This document shows, piece by piece, positions 1 to 10,083 of a stretch of DNA of 64,000 nucleotides. Source of the DNA: Stachybotrys elegans (lineage: Eukaryota > Ascomycota > Sordariomycetes > Hypocreales > Stachybotryaceae); contig JAGPNK010000009.1 of NCBI GenBank assembly GCA_020746835.1, forward strand, positions 1,426,001-1,490,000. The letters run 5' to 3'. A program made the position numbers and the translations under genes. Each line of letters begins with the position of its first letter. Position 1 is the stretch's first letter. The notes below the pieces were generated by a model. That model was not told where the DNA came from. It ran no database searches and saw only the letters and a list, made by a program, of their open reading frames with translations.

Positions 1-794
1 ATATCCGTGCTGGCACTTCCACCTACACTGTTGCTCCAGGAGACTCTGTTGGCTTCACTGTTGCCAGCGATGTCGGTCACCCTGGCCCCATGGCCGTATA
101 TATGAGCAAGGCGCCTGATGGCACCGAAGCTTCCGACTACCTCGGCGACGGTGACTGGTTCAAGGTGTACTCTCTCACAACTAGCGAGATCAACGAACAG
201 GGTCTTCAGTGGGCTACCACCATGAACAATGTTGGCATCCGAAACTTCACTTTCACCCTGCCCGACGAGTTGCCCTCCGGAAACTATCTGATGCGAGCCG
301 AGCACATTGGTCTTCACTCTGCTGGAAACGAAGGCGGCGCTCAGTTCTACATCGGCTGCGCGCAGGTTCAGGTCACCGGATCTGGCTCTGGCACTCCAGA
401 ACCTACTGTTCAATTTCCCGGCGCCTATACTGGCCAGGAATCTGGAATTCTCATCGGCATCTACTTCCCTGTCCCAACTAGCTACGAGGCTCCTGGACCT
501 GCAACCTGGCCGAACGCTTGCGAGGATCATACTGCCAACCTGGACGGTCAGGAATCCGACGGTGACTGCACCGGCAGCGACGTCCAGCCTGGCACTGGAG
601 AACCTGCCCCCTCTCCCGTTCCGTCATCTACCCCGACATCCATTGCTACCCCTGCCCCTACTCCCACCTCGGGCCCTATTGCTTCTCCCACATTCCCTCC
701 CACCAACGGAACAGATCCCTGTGCGATGAAGCGGTCCGTCCGTCGGTTCAACCGGGTGGCGCGATTGGCCACGGGAGGCCCTCGATACACTTAG
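1..794 (+). CDS. AA9 lytic polysaccharide monooxygenase, C-terminal part (5' end outside window)
   Basis: The open frame runs in from the left edge (first full codon at position 3) to a stop at 792-794. It encodes the distal half of a secreted copper enzyme that oxidatively cleaves cellulose or related glucans. The GHPGP segment carries the second copper-ligand His of the family, and the later HSAGNEGGAQFYIGCAQ segment holds the conserved HSA and the axial QxY (Q-F-Y) motif. The AA9 core is followed by a Pro/Ser/Thr-rich tail of about 60 residues ending in a basic stretch (MKRSVRRFNRVAR), with no carbohydrate-binding module. The N-terminal His and signal peptide are off-window. The family is clear from sequence; substrate and regioselectivity are not. 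Confidence 0.93.
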   Translation, partial: IRAGTSTYTVAPGDSVGFTVASDVGHPGPMAVYMSKAPDGTEASDYLGDGDWFKVYSLTTSEINEQGLQWATTMNNVGIRNFTFTLPDELPSGNYLMRAEHIGLHSAGNEGGAQFYIGCAQVQVTGSGSGTPEPTVQFPGAYTGQESGILIGIYFPVPTSYEAPGPATWPNACEDHTANLDGQESDGDCTGSDVQPGTGEPAPSPVPSSTPTSIATPAPTPTSGPIASPTFPPTNGTDPCAMKRSVRRFNRVARLATGGPRYT

Positions 795-1219
795 GTGAAG
801 ACCTGCTCTCAGAGCTGAATCATGCGAGAATGATGGCTTCTGAATGAAATTTTGGGGTGACTTACAGGGAAGATGAGAGCTGTGCTATTCTTCTCATTGC
901 TTTATTCTTGTATATATATATTATTTAGTGCTCATAGCAGTACTTGTATAACCTACCCTCCTATCCGTCGCAGATTCATGCATGCTAGATTCACATGGCA
1001 CCTGGTGACCCATTTGTCTGTTGGGAAGAGAAGTTACATGAAAGCATGACGAAGGCCACGTACCATTCTAAACAGCGACCACCGCCCGAGAAAAAGACAT
1101 GAAGGATGTGGACATCCGAAGAGCTGGCGCAATAAGATGTATTGTTGATGACAATAGAAGATTGTCAAAAGAGTTTGCTATAATACAAGAGGTCATTCAT
1201 TTCACCACCCACACCACTC
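795..1219. other. Intergenic, convergent 3' ends
   Basis: This 425-bp gap separates the converging AA9 and mannanase genes. It holds AT-rich 3' UTR-like sequence (TATATATATATTATTTA near 911-929) and no further gene that I can see. Confidence 0.6.
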
Positions 1220-2545
1220 CTACTCATTCAGAGAATTGACGTTGGATGCGTGCTCGTACACAAGCTGCTGAGCCTCGGTGTCGTCGAGGTAAATTGTGAA
1301 ACCATCGTTGTGGTTGCGACCGTACGAGTACTCGCTGTAGCCAAACTGCCAGAACATGTCGGGCATCTTCTCGGCGAGGCTGGTAGCCTGCCACAACCCA
1401 ACAGCTTCGAGTCTCGTCCAGTTCGATACGGTACCGATGTACTCCAGGCGAGCCTCATCCGTCAGCCAGCCATACTCCTCATGGACGACGGGCTTGCCAG
1501 CCCTTCTCCCGGAAGCGGCGTGGTCCTTGATCCACTGGTCCGTCCAGGCAACAGTCTTGGTCCACCAGTCGGGGTACGAGTGGAACGTGCCGAAATCGAT
1601 GGTCTCGTACGTCAGCTCGTGGTCGAAGTCGCCGCCGTCGGCGCCGTTGTAGGCCCAGTCGTCGGACTCAATGTTGAAGCCGCCCTCGCCGCCCCAGGTG
1701 ACGAGGTGGTAGGGATCGAGCTCCTTGATGAAGGCACTCATCTCTTGTATCCAGGCACCGATGACCTCGGGGTTGCAGCCAGCAGGGCTACGGGGAAGGT
1801 TGCGGACGCTGTCGGCGCCGCAGCGAGGCTCGTTTCCGAGCTCCCAGGCCATGATGGCGGGAGAATCCTTGTAGCGGGTGACAATCTCGCGGACGTAGCG
1901 CTTGAATGCGTCCTTGATGACGGGTACGTGGTAGAACTGCAGACGTTAGTATGCCTCGATTGAGTTTGAAGACGGAGTCAAAGAGTACTCACATCATCAT
2001 GATAACGACCCCCGAGATTGACAGTGTACATGTCCATTCCACCATAGTCGGCCCAGTTGTTGGTCAGGGCAACAATGAGCTTGATGTCGGTGTTGATGGC
2101 AGCATCCACCACTCGATCAAAGGGAGCGACGTCAATGGTAGCGACGCCATTGTTCCAGCGCTGGAAGATGATCTCGGTCTCACCAGCACCTTCGCCGCCG
2201 TATCGAGGGAGCCCATTGGGGTCGTAGGTAACGTTCTTGTCGTTGAAGCCCCAGGTACGGAAGACACTCAGGCCGGCGTCCTTGGCAGCGGTCATGCCCT
2301 TTTCCACATCGTCTTGGTTCTACATCCTGTCAGCAACAGCCAATCGTGTATGACCTGGGAGTACAGACGCTGTTGAAGGGAAAGTAATAGGCGTTGGTCC
2401 CAGCAAAGTAAAAGTCCTCTCCGTCAAGAACGAACTTTTCACCATTGACCGAGACGAATCCCTCGGGGACTTGTCTGCATCGGGGCACGGCGGCGACTCC
2501 AGTGACCGCGACGCCGAGGGAGAAAAGAGACAGCGAGTTGACCAT
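1220..2545 (-). CDS. Secreted GH5 endo-beta-1,4-mannanase
   Basis: Three exons on the minus strand (2545-2369, 2319-1993, 1936-1220) join in phase 0 to give 406 residues. The introns are 49 and 56 bp; the second has a GTGAGT donor and a perfect TACTAAC branch site. Residues 1-20 form a signal peptide. The protein hydrolyses internal beta-1,4-mannosyl bonds of mannan and galactomannan. The acid/base Glu lies in WELGNEPRC (about residue 204) and the nucleophile Glu in VVHEEYGW (about residue 322); AGTNAYY and VFRTWGFND near the N terminus are typical of fungal GH5_7 mannanases. No cellulose-binding module is present. An upstream in-frame ATG at 2575 exists, but the start at 2545 places the hydrophobic signal peptide at the N terminus. 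Confidence 0.93.
2320..2368 (-). other. Intron 1 of the mannanase gene
   Basis: The 49-bp GT-AG intron joins ...PFNS to NQDDVEK, restoring the family sequence before WGFND. Confidence 0.75.
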
Positions 2546-2623
2546 GGTGTGTATGCTGATGTTGTTCGCGTTCACCGCACTAGACAGCTGAAGCCAAACA
2601 CAACGACCATGGTGGACCGTCTC

Positions 2624-2631
2624 ATTTTATA
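2624..2631 (-). promoter_or_regulatory. TATA-like box of the mannanase gene
   Basis: TATAAAAT on the minus strand lies about 80 bp upstream of the chosen ATG (2545), a usual spacing for an inducible cellulase or mannanase gene. Confidence 0.4.
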
Positions 2632-3929
2632 TCGACTTCCATGATCGCTAAATGCCATGCCACTCGTGACGCCGACGATTGTTTTGACGACTGGAACTAC
2701 CCGTTCCACCACGGGATGGCTTCTACCGTGTCCCAAGGCGGTACAAGAGGGTCCGCTTGGCGAATCTGGCCGTCAAAGTTGGAGAAGATGCGGGGTGTTT
2801 TATGAGTTTTATAGGTATATGGCGATGTTCTATATCAGTGCACCGTCCTCCTTCGCTCCAGCTTCTTCACTTGGAGATGTCCAAGGTCACAGAGCTCCCG
2901 TGCTTGTCGATCCTGCTCGAAACTGGTTGCTGGGGGCCAGCACACCATCGTGGACGCTGGATATCGAGTCGCAGCTGACGCAACTGGGACGAATTGAGTT
3001 TGATGCAGCCATGTCCGGAACCTTTAACCGTGGCCATTCTTTTGCCATCCCAAGTTGGCTTCGTGAGCTCATGGCCCGATCCAATGGGGTGATGGGATGC
3101 GCCAAGCTCGCAGCTGGTTCACCTTAGTAGCAAGCAAGAACATGCTCATCCCCTCGCAACCCGCACCGCCTAACCCGCAATGCGACCCAAAGCCAAGGGG
3201 AAAGTGGGTTGAAGAGATCGGCCTTTACCCCTGGCGCCCCTCACGATGCGGAGAAGTGGGAACGTATGATACGATGGCATGTATAGCGACGGTTGGGGAA
3301 AGCGAAGTCGAAGCAAGCCAATAGCAGCTTTAGCCTAATGGACCACTGGCTGAGATGCGCCGTGGTTCGTGGATTTACTTGCCGTGTCTTCAGCCGGGGG
3401 GGAATGGGGTAGGCAGGTCTGGTTACCTTGGAGGAGCCATAATAAAGCCAGTGTTGTGATCTTCCTCGAAGGAGGACTTTGTTCGTTTTCTGGGCCTCAT
3501 GACATCCTGAACCAGTTGCTGTTTCGTTCGGAATAAATGGCTCCTGATGTTCGTGGCCATCGCCGTCGCCGAGGATGGTTTCGAGCACTGACTTAGATAT
3601 GCGCACCTCCCGGACTGTCGCCTGGCCGGCCGGCTCGATCTCCTGCCGATGATCGTGGCCGCCCTCGGGAGCCCCAACAGAGGGCTTGGAGACGGCGGGA
3701 TCCGAGTTCTAGAGGGGTATGAGGGCATGCTAGGATTGGACCTTGGCAGCAGCATCGATGCCGAGGCCTGGTCTTGGACAGAAGTAGGGCGGATAAAGCA
3801 GGGTCACGAACGTCGGCATAAACACCACGCGGCTCTGGCCATCTGTCCCGTGCGCCTTAGGCTGACTGGTGGAGGAGCTCACGGCCGACTTGATAAAGAT
3901 CCTTGAGGACTAGATGCGACTGACATTTG
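2632..3929. other. Intergenic region, no gene recognised
   Basis: About 1.3 kb between the mannanase promoter and the alpha-glucuronidase relic. Open frames up to 156 codons exist, but none has a recognisable family motif. Part of it may be unrecognisable 5' remains of the GH67 gene. Confidence 0.45.
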
Positions 3930-4725
3930 GCCTGGGCCGGTGGGCATGGCTCCATCCACATGAACATCAGTATGGTCCGGACGCATTGGAACGGTACTGG
4001 CAACGCTAGACAGCAGCTGAGACGAGCCAGGACGACCTTATGATATGGTTCCACTACTTCCTGTACATCTTGAAGTATCACTCAGGCAAGAAGGTCATAT
4101 AACGCTTTTACGACGCCCGCTATGAGAATGCCGAGATGGCGCCGACTTTGCCAGGATATGAAAGACGCGCCGCGAGATCGACGGTGAGAGATTCGAGCAC
4201 GAGGGCTTCCGCTTCCAGTACTAAGCCGGGCACTCAATTGTCTGGTGAGACGCAATTAACCAGTACTACCGCAACCTATCCGGCATTCGCGACGAGGCCA
4301 AAAACTGAGTAACCAACCTTACTGCATCGAGGCCGAAGACATGGACCTCGAGGGATACCGCCCCGTGGACGTCGGACCGACCGAGACAGCATCCAAACGC
4401 TTCGCCATTACGACAAAGAGGACAGGCAGGGCCACGACGGTGTTAAGCTTCCCCGACGACGTGTACAACCTGCCCGTTAACTAGTAGGACTCAATTGGCG
4501 GACGCTCGACCCGGGAGGGGCTGATCAACGGCGAGCGGATTGGCGACAGGAGGATAAACTTGGGACTGGTCTAGCAATTTCATTGACGGAAAATCTTCTC
4601 TTACGTTCAAGGGGGTGAAGATTGAGGAGGGAAACACCCTAACTATTAAGAGAAGCGCTGATGGTATCAATGGCGGCCGTGGATTAGATTTCCATCTCGC
4701 CGCTCGGCATCGTGGGCGAAACATG
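3930..4725 (+). pseudogene. GH67 alpha-glucuronidase pseudogene (C-terminal remains)
   Basis: A decayed plus-strand gene whose frames, read piecewise, match the C-terminal part of fungal alpha-glucuronidases, which remove 4-O-methyl-glucuronic acid from xylan oligomers. Visible pieces are THWNGTGNARQ (about 3979), LWFHY (about 4040), HSGKKVI followed by a stop and RFYDARYENA (about 4080-4125), IEAEDMDLEGYRPVDV (about 4328), ETASKRFAITTK, TVLSFPDDVYNLPVN followed by two stops (about 4440-4485), and SNFIDGKSSLTFKGVKIEEG (about 4573-4632). At least five in-frame stops and several frame changes interrupt it, and the 5' half with the catalytic centre is missing or unrecognisable. It is therefore a true relic, not a sequencing slip. 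It lies among intact plant cell wall genes. Confidence 0.85.
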
Positions 4726-4811
4726 GGCATATATTATAGAAAGAATACAAACATTCAAAGCATTGTCATCTCTCCGAGTTAACGTCATTTATGACAAAGG
4801 AAAGTGCCACA

Positions 4812-6626
4812 TCATACGGTCTTTACCTCGGGCTGATGAGGCTGCTTCAGATCGAGTGCACTCAATTGGTTGGCATGCAGGATAGCATCCAAGGCACCAT
4901 CCCACGCCTTTCGCTTGCCCGTCTCAAAGTATCTCAGCAGATGCGGTGTCAGAACTCCGTATGCCAAGGTAAAGTACAACTTCGGGCTCGTCACAAAGAA
5001 CTTCCACGCCGGCCACGACCAGCCGAGGTTCTCATACAGCCCCGTGCCAGCCGTCTCGTGGATAAACTTCCAGTACTCGTGCGGCTCAATCTGCGCACCG
5101 CACTGCCGCATGGAAGGGTTCGTGCGGCACCGCTCGGCGAACCACTCGCGGTGCCTCTCGATCTGGCGCATCATGTCTTGCCGCGAGGGGAGCTTGGACT
5201 TGCCGGCCCAAACCTGTGCGACGGCCATGGAGGCGATTTCTCGCGCGGTGCCGGCGTTGATTTGGACAATGTTATAGCCGAGGCAGGCTAGGGAGTCGGC
5301 GTAGTCGACGGGGAATATGTTCTGGTAGAGATCTGGAAGCGCGTCGGTTCCTGGAAGAGTCTGGTGGTAGCCTACGTGGGAGCCGAGCAGGTCGACCTGG
5401 AAGCGGTAGCCGGTGGCGGCGATGATGGCATCAATGTCCTCGAGGACAGTACCGTCCTGCAGCTCCACGGACCGAGGCCCGACAACGCGGCGTATGGCGG
5501 ATACTGGATGCACTAAGCCTGACCTCAACGCTGGGACAATGGCATCGTTGACAACTATGCCGGCAATGTTGTCGGCGCATGCTTCCTCGGGGTCAAGGCC
5601 CCAAGCGGGATCTAGCTCGCCCCAAGCCTTGTTCGCAGCGCCTGTCAGGATATTCCACATGAGCTTGCGCTGGAGGCTGGGGAAATAGTGTCCCAGGCGG
5701 AAACGAATCTCGGCGGTGGCCCAGGACACGCTCGCGTCGAGGCGCTTGCCTCGTGCTTCGCGCGGCACGATGAGGGCGCCGCGGGTGTGCGCAAGATAGA
5801 CGGACGATGCATGGCCTTTGAGTTCCTTTGGCGGAAAAGTCAGTGTTCTGGACATGGGCGGGTTGGAAGCATGGGATTTCTAACCGCGGCGCAGTCTGCT
5901 GCCGAGTTGCCCTGTCCCATGACGACTACATTCATATCCTCAAAGGGTTCGGGACTGGGACAGTAAGCCATGGCATTTGTCATGGAAGAGAGGTATGGAT
6001 ACCGACCCCTTATAACTCTGGCCATGCATGTATGTGCCCTCGAAAACGCCCAAGTTGTCGATCGCCGGGTATACGCGTGCGTGCTCCGAGCCACTCGCCA
6101 AAACGACCTTGTCAAAGACACGGGGATCTGCATGACCTTCTAAGGAGAGGAGCCAGGCTGAGTTGTCGTCACTCCTGGCAAGAGACTTGACGGTGGTGTT
6201 GAACTCGAATCTCTCCTGCAAGTGGTAGATGCGCGCGTACTCTTGGTAGTGTGCTGTAAGCTGCTCGCCGGTAAGGTAGCGAGGGGCGTCTTTCCAATCA
6301 ATAGACATTCAGTAGTAGGTAGGAGGATGTGTTCTCTTACCATCATGCAAGGGGAGATCACTAAAAGGCATCTATAGGGGTCAGATGTGCTCGTGTTTGA
6401 CCTTGACTCGGCATACCAAGAACTTGCTCAATTGCACCTTGGTATGGCGGGTGACGGAGGTGATGCCAGGGTGCTCCGTGAATCGCCAGACACCTCCGAC
6501 ACCATCTCGATTATCGAATCCTGTGACATTGAACCCCTCATCGAGCAGGTTCTTCATCGCGGCGAGCCCAGCAGGACCTGCGCCGATAACAGCCACACGG
6601 ATCTTGCTTGTATCCATAGTTGACAT
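4812..6626 (-). CDS. Flavin-containing monooxygenase-like protein
   Basis: Five minus-strand exons (6626-6417, 6371-6341, 6289-6007, 5954-5885, 5825-4812) give about 535 residues; introns are 45, 51, 52 and 59 bp. The protein is a flavin- and NADPH-dependent oxygenase that would act on a soft nucleophile or ketone; the substrate is unknown. AVIGAGPAGLAAMKNL is the FAD Rossmann motif, VVVMGQGNSAADCA the NADPH motif, and IDAIIAATGYRFQVDL the C-terminal ATGY motif of the family. The upstream in-frame ATG at 6662 would add 12 residues; 6626 (MSTMDTSKIRV) puts the GxGxxG at the usual distance. The splice sites restore every motif in frame, so the gene looks intact. It could also be a Baeyer-Villiger-type enzyme. 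Confidence 0.85.
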
Positions 6627-7254
6627 GATGGTTATGGATGATGCGGATGGTGTTGAGAGCAAATGTCAATGACATAAACAGTCATTTCGGTGATGATAGA
6701 TAACGTTGACGGCAGAGTATTATTATAACCGGGTTCCGATTCCTGCTCCGCCAAGAAAGGGATATCACATGGCTTGGTTATCAATGGCTATGCGATACAC
6801 AGACAATGGAAGCCACAGGCGTCAGCGCTGCCGACTACTCGAGCAGTAGCATGCGAGAAAGAGGATAGCTCTGAGAGATTAGCATGTTTAGTAGCTCTGT
6901 GTTACGTACGCCTGCAAGGGTTGAAATACATTCATGAGAGAACAATGGGAAATGTGCGCCGTGGCGGCAATCATGGTAAGATGGGCGTGGAAAGGGATAT
7001 CTGAGTTACCAGCTATTGCGCCACAGATAGCATGGCGTACCACCGACTAACGAACAAACTGTACCGTGTACCGCAGCGTATGAAGCTGTGTCCATGATAC
7101 AGATATTTTGTTCGTGATGGTGACGTTGGAATTGGAACCTCTTATCGTGTCGGCATTCCAGCTTATCGCCCCTCAACGAGGTTCCTTCCTCACCGAGGCT
7201 CCTTCCTCAAGACTTGATCTGCATTTCCCAACTCCATCTGAGAGAAAAACCAAA
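6627..7254. other. Intergenic, divergent promoter region
   Basis: The 628-bp region between the divergent flavin monooxygenase and carbamoylase genes contains a TTATAACC stretch near 6723 (minus-strand TATA-like) and no gene that I can see. Confidence 0.5.
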
Positions 7255-8861
7255 ATGTCATTTCTCGCACGCCTGGCCATCCGAAGCCATCGGGCCATTG
7301 GCCGGCAGACAAGACGTTACAGCTTTACTAGCAGTCGTAATGCTGCTGCTCCCGTTGATGCGGGGTTCGGCTTGCGCATCAATGCCGACAGATTGCAAGA
7401 GTCCATCCACCACACCTGTCAATGGGGTGCCGCTCACAGATATGGAGAGTATGGACTTGCTTGACGTCCTCCTCGTTCAGCTACGCTCTCCCACTGACGC
7501 AATGCAGAGACCCTACGCAGACGGGAATGTGTCGGCTCGCCCTGTCCGACGACGATGCCCGCGCCAGACGCTGGTTCGAAGAGGAGACTCGCAAGGTCGG
7601 CTGCGGAGTCAAGGTAGACCAGATGGGCAACATGTTTGCCTGCCGCCCCGGAGCATCCGTCGACAGGAGGCCCATGACGGCCATGGGGAGCCACCTCGAC
7701 ACGCAGCCGCGAGGCGGTCGCTACGATGGCATCCTCGGAGTCACGGCGGCTCTCGAGGTCCTACGCACTTTGCACGACAACGGCTACCAGACCAACTTTG
7801 ACGTTGGTGCCATCAACTGGACCAAGTAAGATAAGATACCCAACCGCCTACGTCACATGCATAGAACGAGCAGCCAACGAGCCGACCGCAGCGAAGAGGG
7901 CGCCAGATTCCCCAAGTCGATGCTCGCCTCGGGAGTCTGGGCGGGCGCCATCCCCCTCGAGGACGCCTGGCAGCTCCGCGACATCTTCAACCCGGAGGCG
8001 ACCGTCCGCTCCGAGCTCGAGCGCATCGGCTACCTCGGGTCCATGCCGTGCTCCAGCCAGGCGTACCCGCTCGGCGCGCACTTTGAGCTTCACATTGAGC
8101 AGGGCCCCATCCTCGAGTCGGCTGGCAAGAAGATTGGCGTCGTCCAGGGCGCCCAGGCGTACCGCTGGCTTACCGTCAACGTGCAGGGCCGCGACACGCA
8201 CACGGGCACGACGCCGTACGCCACGCGCAAGGACCCCCTCCTCGCCGCCGCCAAGATGATTGCCGCGTCCAACGCCGTCGGCCACAGCTTCGAGGCCCTC
8301 GTCACGACGGGTGTCATCAAGATCCCGCCCACATCCTCCACCAACACCGTCGCCGCTGAGGTCACCTTCACGCTCGACATCCGCCACGCCCGCGACCACG
8401 TCGTCGAGGAGGTGCAGGCGGCTGTGCTCGAGCGCTTCGGCCGTATCGCCGCCGAGGACGGGCGGGGCGTCGCCTTCTCCTGGACGCTAGACTCGGACTC
8501 TCGCGCAGCCAGCTTCGACGCGGGCTGCATCGCCGCCGTGGAGGACGCTGCGCGCCGTCTTGTCGGCCCGGACGGCTGGCTTCCCGTCACGAGCGGAGCT
8601 GGCCACGACAGCGTCTACGCGAGCAAGCAGTGCCCCACGACCATGATCTTCGTGCCCTGCAAGGATGGCATGAGCCACAACCCGGAGGAGTACTGTAGCC
8701 CGGAGGACTGGTAGGTGTTTTGCCTCCTTTGTTGGCTGCCCCCCGTATTTATTGATTCTAACGCAAACTAACTCTTGTCGTTGCATAGTGCCATTGGTGC
8801 CCAGGTGCTGCTGGAAGCGGTGCTTGGCTACGATCAATTACGGCTAGGACTTCGTCGATGA
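7255..8861 (+). CDS. M20 family N-carbamoyl-amino-acid hydrolase / beta-ureidopropionase-like amidase, probably mitochondrial
   Basis: Four exons (7255-7448, 7508-7825, 7892-8710, 8789-8861) encode 467 residues. The protein is a two-metal amidohydrolase that would release an amino acid from an N-carbamoyl or ureido compound. Metal ligands are visible: HLD in GSHLDTQPRGG, the Asp of GGRYDG, the Glu pair in NEEGARF, the His of GRDTHTG and the His of SGAGHDS. The HHTCQWGAA start of the core is typical of the hydantoinase/carbamoylase branch. Residues 1-30 are Arg/Ser-rich without acids and end in RRYSF, like a mitochondrial presequence. All intron joins restore conserved words (W-T-N-E-E-G; S-P-E-D-C-A-I-G). 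The exact substrate is not determined. Confidence 0.88.
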
Positions 8862-9317
8862 GTGAGGATGGTCATGGAGGAGAAAGCCGTGCACGCCGAC
8901 GGCACGGGTCGTCGGATCAGGTTATGATGCTCGCCCACCTGCTGTATATTGCTCGTGAGGAGCCAGCCGTGCGGCCCTGCATGACCAATGACGCGCCCTC
9001 TTGTAGATTCTCGTGATGGGAGAGCCCTTCAATATCCACCACCATCATGGTGAAACAAGGGCTTCTCCTCTCCACAACCCACTTTGTCCGTTCTGGGGAT
9101 GCTTGGCCTCGGGGATCGGCAACCGAGATTGATTGCTTCCTACGTCAACTTCTTCAATTAGTATATCATGCCGATCCAAGATGCAGCAAGTTGATGGCAG
9201 CGGAAATTGGAGAGGAGAGGCAGACGTATATAGATGACGATGCGTGCATACTGGCCCCAGAAATTGGCGATGACCTCTGACCACCGCCAGACTGTAGATC
9301 TTGTTAGACCGCCCACC
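8862..9317. other. Intergenic, promoter of the GH45 gene
   Basis: A 456-bp spacer between two genes in the same direction. No gene or strong motif was recognised. Confidence 0.5.
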
Positions 9318-10083
9318 ATGCCGTCCAATTTCCTCGTCAGCCTCATCACGACGCTAGTTGTCGCTGTCAGTCCTGCACTGTCGCAAGCCTCTGGCTCCGG
9401 CCGCACCACGAGGTACTGGGACTGCTGCAAGCCGTCGTGCTCCTGGCCAGACAAGGCGCCCGTGAGCTCGCCCGTGGGCACCTGCGACGCCAACAACAAC
9501 CCCATCAGCGATGCCAATGCCGCGAGCGGATGCGATGGCGGTGGCGCCTTCACCTGCGCAAACTACTCGCCCTGGGCCGTCGACGACAACACGGCCTACG
9601 GCTTTGCGGCCACGCATATTTCGGGCAGCAACGAGGCCGCCTGGTGTTGTGCTTGCTACCGGTACGCAGCGGCCTCTTTTTCTTCTCTCTTGGCCGTATC
9701 TTTCGCTCTACATATTCAGCACTGCTAACCATGGACTTGGGCAGACTCTCATTTACTTCGGGCCCCGTGGCCGGCAAGACCATGATTGTGCAGGCAACCA
9801 ACACGGGCGGCGACCTAGGCGAGAACCACTTTGACATCCTGATACCCGGGGGCGGAGTCGGCCTGTTTGACGGGTGCACCCCCAGTACGGCGGTATCCCC
9901 GGCGCGCAGTACGGCGGCGTGTCTTCGCGCGAGGAGTGCAGCCAGATGCCTGCGCCGCTCGTGGCGGGATGCCAATGGCGCTTCGACTGGTTCCAGGGCG
10001 CCGACAACCCGGACATGACGTTTGAGGAGGTCCAGTGCCCTGGCGCGATTACTGCCATCAGCGGCTGTGTTCGCCAGGGTTAG
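9318..10083 (+). CDS. Secreted GH45 endoglucanase, with an apparent 1-nt frameshift
   Basis: Exon 1 is 9318-9661; an 83-bp intron precedes exon 2 (9745-10083). The protein has a signal peptide (residues 1-23) and a GH45 catalytic domain that hydrolyses internal beta-1,4-glucan bonds. [14 protein letters not shown] carries the catalytic base Asp, and [14 protein letters not shown] carries the acid Asp; the Cys-rich pattern and CQWRFDWF near the end are diagnostic. After LFDGC the frame is lost: the family continuation ([14 protein letters not shown]) lies in the +1-shifted frame directly downstream, as though one C were missing from the C5 run at 9879-9883. If read literally the protein ends in unrelated sequence. 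This is either an assembly error or a very recent null allele. No carbohydrate-binding module is present. Confidence 0.85.

Noticed and set aside
3930..4725. Strong RIP of the GH67 relic
   Set aside because: The relic is not AT-rich and shows many indels; the damage does not look dominated by C-to-T changes.
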